64,000 nt of DNA from Ignavibacteriales bacterium (GTDB taxonomy: Bacteria; Bacteroidota; Ignavibacteria; Ignavibacteriales; Ignavibacteriaceae), in NCBI GenBank assembly GCA_016709765.1, contig JADJMD010000013.1:434001-498000 (forward strand). The letters run 5' to 3'. Both the position numbers and the translations under genes were made by a program. The notes beneath the pieces are model-generated. The model did no database searches. It was given only the letters and a program-made list of their open reading frames with translations, and had not been told where the DNA came from. Positions 60,366 through 64,000 of this stretch are shown here, one piece after another (within the stretch, counting starts at the first letter, position 1; each line of letters starts with the position of its first letter).

Positions 60366-61859
60366 TTAACTTAAAAGTTTATCACTCAGATATCTAGTCA
60401 GCTGATCAATTGCAACTCTTTCCTGAACCATTGTATCTCTGTCACGAACAGTAACAGTCTTATCTTCCATTGTTTGCGTATCAACAGTTATACAGTACGG
60501 AGTTCCAGCTTCATCCTGTCTTCTATATCTTCTGCCAACAGCGCCTTTATCATCATAAAATACTTTAAAGTTTCTGCGCAGATCTTTTTCTATTTCACGC
60601 GAAATTTCCGGCATTCCATCTTTATTAACTAAAGGAAAGATTGCTGCTTTTATTGGCGCAAGTTTTGGATGAAATCTTAACACCGATCTCGTCTCGCCAT
60701 TAACTTCTTCTTCGTAATAAGCATCAACTAAAAATGCCATAAAACTTCTGCTTGCACCTGCGGATGTTTCAATTATAAATGGAATAAATTTTTCTTTGGA
60801 TTCATCATCAAAATATTTTAATGATTTACCGGAAAATTCTTCGTGTCTGCTTAAATCAAAATTAGTTCTGTTGTGTATTCCTTCAATCTCTCCCCAGCCA
60901 AATGGAAATTCATATTCAATATCGGTAGCCGCTTTGGCGTAATGGGCTAATTTCTTAGGATCATGGTCATGAAATCTCAATTTTTGTTCCGTCATTCCTA
61001 AGGATTTATACCAGTTTATTCGCTGTTCTTTCCAATAATAATACCATTTTTCGTCAGCAGATGGGTTTATGAAGAACTGCATTTCCATTTGTTCAAACTC
61101 ACGAGTACGGAAAAGGAAATTCTTTGTGTTGATTTCATTTCTAAAAGCTTTTCCGATTTGTGCTATTCCAAATGGTAATTTCTGCCGCGCAGAACTTTGT
61201 ACATTTAAGAAGTTAACAAAAATTCCCTGTGCAGTTTCTGGTCTCAAATACACAACACTGCCGCTATCTTCAACTGGTCCGACAAAAGTTTTAAACATTA
61301 GATTAAATTTACGTGCATTAGTAAATGTGTTAGCGTTTCCGCATTGTGGACAATTTAGTTTTGATAAAAGTGTTTTACTAACTTGATCATCTTCTAAAAG
61401 CAGATTAAAAGGATCTTCGTCTCCGGGATTTTTAATTGTGTCTTCAATCTTGCTTAAAACAGATGCATCATCTTTAAAATCATTTTTAAGTTCTGCTAAA
61501 GCTTTATCTTTTTTCTTTTCGTTGATTGAATCGCCGAGAACATCCAAACGAAAGCGAGCTTTACATTGTTTACAATCAATCATCGGGTCAGTAAAATTTT
61601 CAACGTGGCCGGAAGCTTCCCAAACTTTTGGGTGCATAAGTATTGAAGCATCAAGACCTTCAACATTATCGCGGTAAGTCATAAACTTCCACCATTCTTC
61701 TTTAATATTTTTAAGAAGTTCAACTCCAAGCGGGCCGTAATCCCAGCAACCGTTTAATCCACCGTAAATTTCGCTGGACTGGAATACAAAACCTCGTCTT
61801 TTAGCTAGAGAAACGATATTTGCAACCGCATCAACTTTTTTATTTTTATTATCACTCAC
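60366..61859 (-). CDS. glyS: Glycyl-tRNA synthetase (homodimeric alpha2 type)
   Basis: Class II synthetase charging tRNA-Gly. Motif 1 region 'GFVFQSSEIYGGLNGCWDYG', zinc-like Cys pairs 'DCKQCKARFRLD' and 'LNCPQCGNANTF', 'GSVVYLRPETAQGIFVNF', motif 2 'AFRNEINTKNFLFRTREFEQ', motif 3 'ETSAGASRSFMAFLVDAYYE' and a C-terminal anticodon domain with 'VGRRYRRQDEAGTPYCITVD'. 497 aa. It is the single-chain archaeal/eukaryotic/Gram-positive type, not the alpha/beta heterotetramer. Transcribed alone. Confidence 0.97.
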   Translation of the reverse strand: MSDNKNKKVDAVANIVSLAKRRGFVFQSSEIYGGLNGCWDYGPLGVELLKNIKEEWWKFMTYRDNVEGLDASILMHPKVWEASGHVENFTDPMIDCKQCKARFRLDVLGDSINEKKKDKALAELKNDFKDDASVLSKIEDTIKNPGDEDPFNLLLEDDQVSKTLLSKLNCPQCGNANTFTNARKFNLMFKTFVGPVEDSGSVVYLRPETAQGIFVNFLNVQSSARQKLPFGIAQIGKAFRNEINTKNFLFRTREFEQMEMQFFINPSADEKWYYYWKEQRINWYKSLGMTEQKLRFHDHDPKKLAHYAKAATDIEYEFPFGWGEIEGIHNRTNFDLSRHEEFSGKSLKYFDDESKEKFIPFIIETSAGASRSFMAFLVDAYYEEEVNGETRSVLRFHPKLAPIKAAIFPLVNKDGMPEISREIEKDLRRNFKVFYDDKGAVGRRYRRQDEAGTPYCITVDTQTMEDKTVTVRDRDTMVQERVAIDQLTRYLSDKLLS

Positions 61860-62019
61860 ATTTCACCTTAAATTTTATGTACAATTTCAGGTGTGAATAT
61901 AGCAAAACCAAAGCAATTTTTTGAATAGATTATTATTGGTGGATAAACTGAGTTTACTTAGTTTTGGATTGTCGAAAGCACACTTTTGTAACTATCATTC
62001 TTAAAACAATTGGTGAATT

Positions 62020-62628
62020 ATGTTTAAAAAATTACTCCCAAAAGAAGAAAAGTATTTCGAAGACTTTAAAGAAATGATAACTTTCATTGAAGAAATGGCT
62101 GATCATACCGAAAAAATATTTCGGTTTGATGATACCCAAAATCATATCCTTAAAATGAAACCGCTTGAAGTAAGATGTGATGAAATAGCTGCAAAAATCA
62201 CAAAAAGATTAAATAAAACATATATCACCCCTTTTGATAGAGAAGATATCTTTGCTCTTATAAAAAGATTAGATGACATAAGCGATATGCTGCTTGGCGC
62301 AACGGTTAGAGTTGAAACTTTTCATATAGAAAAAAAAATAGACTATGCTGATAAACTTGCTCTGATAATACGTGAGCAGGTTAAAGAACTTGGAGTAGCC
62401 ATTCAGGATTTAAAAGTAAAACGAGTAAATGAATTAAAAGCTGTTAAAGTTCTTGAAGTTGAAGCCGACAGAGTATATCAACAGGCGATAAAAGAATTAT
62501 TTGAAAAAGAGAAAGATGCAATTGAACTAATCAAGAAAAAGGAGATTATAGATTTACTTGAACGCACAAGCGATAGATGTCAATCAACTGCAAATGTAAT
62601 TTTATCAATCTTCATTAAGAACGCATAA
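62020..62628 (+). CDS. DUF47 (PhoU-like) phosphate transport regulator
   Basis: 202 aa all-helical PhoU-like protein. 'MFKKLLPKEEKYFEDFKEMI' at the N-terminus, 'TPFDREDIFALIKRLDDISD' (about residues 69-88) and 'IIDLLERTSDRCQSTANVIL' near the C-terminus match the DUF47/YkaA family. These proteins accompany PiT phosphate transporters and modulate them, as here with pit 10 bp downstream. Cytoplasmic. Confidence 0.93.
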   Translation: MFKKLLPKEEKYFEDFKEMITFIEEMADHTEKIFRFDDTQNHILKMKPLEVRCDEIAAKITKRLNKTYITPFDREDIFALIKRLDDISDMLLGATVRVETFHIEKKIDYADKLALIIREQVKELGVAIQDLKVKRVNELKAVKVLEVEADRVYQQAIKELFEKEKDAIELIKKKEIIDLLERTSDRCQSTANVILSIFIKNA

Positions 62629-62638
62629 AGAATATCGT

Positions 62639-63628
62639 ATGGAAGTAGTAATACTGATTATTGTTCTAGCCTTAGTTTTTGATTTTTACAACGGAATGAA
62701 TGATGCTGCAAACTCAATTGCAACAATTGTATCAACCAGAGTACTAACACCATTACAAGCTGTTGCTTGGGCGGCGTTTTTCAACTTTATTGCAGCATTT
62801 GCTTTTGGAGTGGGTGTAGCTACAACCATTGGAAAAGGAATTGTTGATGTAAATATCGTAGATAATTTTGTAATCTTTTCAGGGATAATGGGTGCAGTAG
62901 TATTGACCGCGACAGCAACACATTTTGGATTACCAATAAGTGTTTCTCATGCTATAATTGGTGGTTATGGGGGCGCAGCTTTAATGAAAGGCGGAATTGC
63001 TGCAATAATAATCTCAGGTTATACAAAAGTATTAATATTTATTTTTCTTGCCCCTATTATTGGAATGGTTATGGCTTCTCTTTTTTCAATAGCCACATTA
63101 TGGATTGTAAAAGATAAGGCTCCAAGAAAAGTAGATAAATATTTCAGAAAACTTCAGCTTGTTTCCGCAGCAGTATATAGCTTAAGCCATGGCTCCAATG
63201 ATGCACAAAAAACTATTGGTATAATTACAATCGTTCTATTTACGAATAAACTTCTCGGTGAAACTTTTTATGTTCCTTTCTGGGTAATAATTTTGAGTCA
63301 TACGGTTATTGCACTTGGTACTTTGTTTGGAGGGTGGAAAGTTATAAAAACACTTGGAATGCGTGTAACAAAACTTACACCATTTGGTGGATTCAGTGCA
63401 GAAACTGCTGCTGGTTTAACCATAATTGGTGCAACTTTGGGTGGAATACCTGTTAGTACAACACATACAATAACAGGTTCCATAATTGGAGTTGGTTCAG
63501 TTAAAGGTTTATCTGCTGTTAGATGGGGCGTGGCAAAAAACATTTTATGGGCTTGGGTTCTTACAATTCCATTATCAGCATTATTTGCAATGATTACTTA
63601 TTTAATTGTAACAGAAATATTTAAATAG
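62639..63628 (+). CDS. pit: PiT-family inorganic phosphate transporter
   Basis: 329 aa low-affinity phosphate:H+ or Na+ symporter with about 10 membrane helices. Family signatures come in two halves: 'DFYNGMNDAANSIATIVSTR' at residues 15-34 with 'FGLPISVSHAIIGGYGGAA', and 'YSLSHGSNDAQKTIGIIT' with 'GIPVSTTHTITGSIIGVG'. It is coupled to the DUF47 regulator upstream and is followed by a convergent pstS-like gene, so this end of the window is a phosphate locus. Confidence 0.95.
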   Translation: MEVVILIIVLALVFDFYNGMNDAANSIATIVSTRVLTPLQAVAWAAFFNFIAAFAFGVGVATTIGKGIVDVNIVDNFVIFSGIMGAVVLTATATHFGLPISVSHAIIGGYGGAALMKGGIAAIIISGYTKVLIFIFLAPIIGMVMASLFSIATLWIVKDKAPRKVDKYFRKLQLVSAAVYSLSHGSNDAQKTIGIITIVLFTNKLLGETFYVPFWVIILSHTVIALGTLFGGWKVIKTLGMRVTKLTPFGGFSAETAAGLTIIGATLGGIPVSTTHTITGSIIGVGSVKGLSAVRWGVAKNILWAWVLTIPLSALFAMITYLIVTEIFK

Positions 63629-63637
63629 CTTAAATAA

Positions 63638-63811
63638 TTATTCTATATAATATGATTGATAAATAACTTCGTATTCTTGTGACCATTCATTATAATTTTC
63701 ATTCTCAATTTCTTTTTTAGATTCAGAGAATGCTTTCATTTCATAACCATCAAGTTCTTTTGTCTGAACCCGTTTTAGCAGATTTGTAAAAAATGATTCT
63801 TCCCTTTTCAT
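63638..63811 (-). CDS. Small 57-aa hypothetical protein
   Basis: 57 codons from the ATG at 63811, which has AAGGA six bases upstream. The product 'MKREESFFTNLLKRVQTKEL' continues with GYEMKAFSESKKEIENENYN and ends in a Tyr-rich 'EVIYQSYYIE'; soluble, acidic, no family recognised. Convergent with pit (10 bp apart) and downstream of the pstS-like gene (93 bp). Real gene supported by ribosome site and codon-like composition only. Confidence 0.55.
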   Translation of the reverse strand: MKREESFFTNLLKRVQTKELDGYEMKAFSESKKEIENENYNEWSQEYEVIYQSYYIE

Positions 63812-63904
63812 AATTGTCCTTATTTGTTAAATAAACTTATTATAAAAAAAAGAATCTAGTATTAACTTAATATTATGCTTTAATTAAATAATCATTACCA
63901 GCTA

Positions 63905-64000
63905 TCATAATTTATTTTCCCACAATGGAATGAATCCAGACTGGCGAACGATATTCTGCCCTGATGGAGAAAGAACCCAATCAATAAATTTCTTAACTGT
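63905..64000 (-). CDS. pstS: Phosphate ABC transporter substrate-binding protein PstS-like (C-terminus only)
   Basis: The last 32 codons of a gene that enters from the right edge: 'KKFIDWVLSPSGQNIVRQSG' followed by FIPLWENKL and a TGA. The pattern F-x-D-W-x-L-S-x-x-GQ-x-x-V-x-x-x-G-x-x-P is the typical end of PstS-type periplasmic phosphate-binding proteins, which bind phosphate for the high-affinity PstCAB importer. Context with DUF47-PiT agrees. The bulk lies outside the window. Confidence 0.75.
   Translation of the reverse strand, partial: TVKKFIDWVLSPSGQNIVRQSGFIPLWENKL

Noticed and set aside
61069..61677. Plus-strand frames of 105 and 79 codons inside glyS
   Set aside because: Antisense to conserved synthetase motifs; no ribosome site or family signal.

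Overview
This 64 kb window is AT-rich (roughly one third G+C by eye) chromosomal DNA that looks like a member of the Ignavibacteria, on the Bacteroidota/Chlorobi side of the tree. The evidence is several type IX secretion (T9SS) sorting domains of the 'NYPNPFNP...' type ending in a GIYFYTL/K-rich tail, two PorV/PorQ-family outer-membrane proteins, a TonB-dependent receptor with a carboxypeptidase-regulatory N-domain, an S46 dipeptidyl peptidase, Kdo/heptose-type LPS glycosyltransferases, and many genes without a strong Shine-Dalgarno sequence. No rRNA, tRNA, CRISPR array, insertion sequence or prophage was seen; the content is mostly core chromosome with an accessory secreted-protein block.

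Layout. 1-3953 (minus): cytochrome c maturation operon ccmABCDEF. ccmF runs off the left edge, ccmD is a 49-codon gene with a TTG start, and CcmE carries the CxxxY heme-binding motif instead of HxxxY. 3946-8947 (minus): bamD, an acyl-CoA thioesterase, an FG-GAP/VCBS protein and a secreted metalloprotease whose T9SS tail has decayed. 9017-15014: a signal-peptide protein, htpX, porQ, a GT9 heptosyltransferase overlapping waaA, and a DinB protein. 15052-21008: isoaspartyl peptidase, Gdx guanidinium exporter, S46 peptidase, ArsC-like protein, glnA with its own Lrp/AsnC regulator. 21143-28417: a tight operon (secreted PPIase, NodU/CmcH carbamoyltransferase, SxtJ, DUF5989, a Lys-rich 54-aa protein, GT2) facing an SGNH-hydrolase/TPR protein; it looks like a surface-glycan carbamoylation module. 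28566-40201 (minus): secreted/outer-membrane block made of a TonB receptor, a 1207-aa T9SS cargo, a PorV-like protein, a sialidase-like gene broken by a frameshift, and a tandem paralog of its C-terminal half.

40626-42110 (minus): ECF sigma factor, zinc-finger anti-sigma, FmdB zinc ribbon and rhodanese lipoprotein. 42275-51155: a cNMP-binding/GAF/degenerate-kinase protein, miaA, an aspartase fused to a cNMP-binding-like domain, leuS and serS. 51373-55964: heterodimeric ABC exporter and fructose-1,6-bisphosphatase. 56037-61859 (minus): TPR protein, T9SS cargo, lipoprotein and glyS. 62020-64000: DUF47 regulator plus PiT phosphate transporter, a 57-codon gene, and the 3' end of a PstS-like phosphate-binding protein.

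The most unusual signal is a dispersed palindromic repeat (GTCATT...AATGAC termini, 26-79 bp, seven copies). Six copies are intergenic. One sits in frame inside leuS and adds about 26 residues to the editing-domain junction of leucyl-tRNA synthetase. Other notable points are a candidate structured RNA with its own terminator at 58889-58984, the aspartase fusion, and a histidine-kinase-like protein that lacks its phospho-acceptor histidine.
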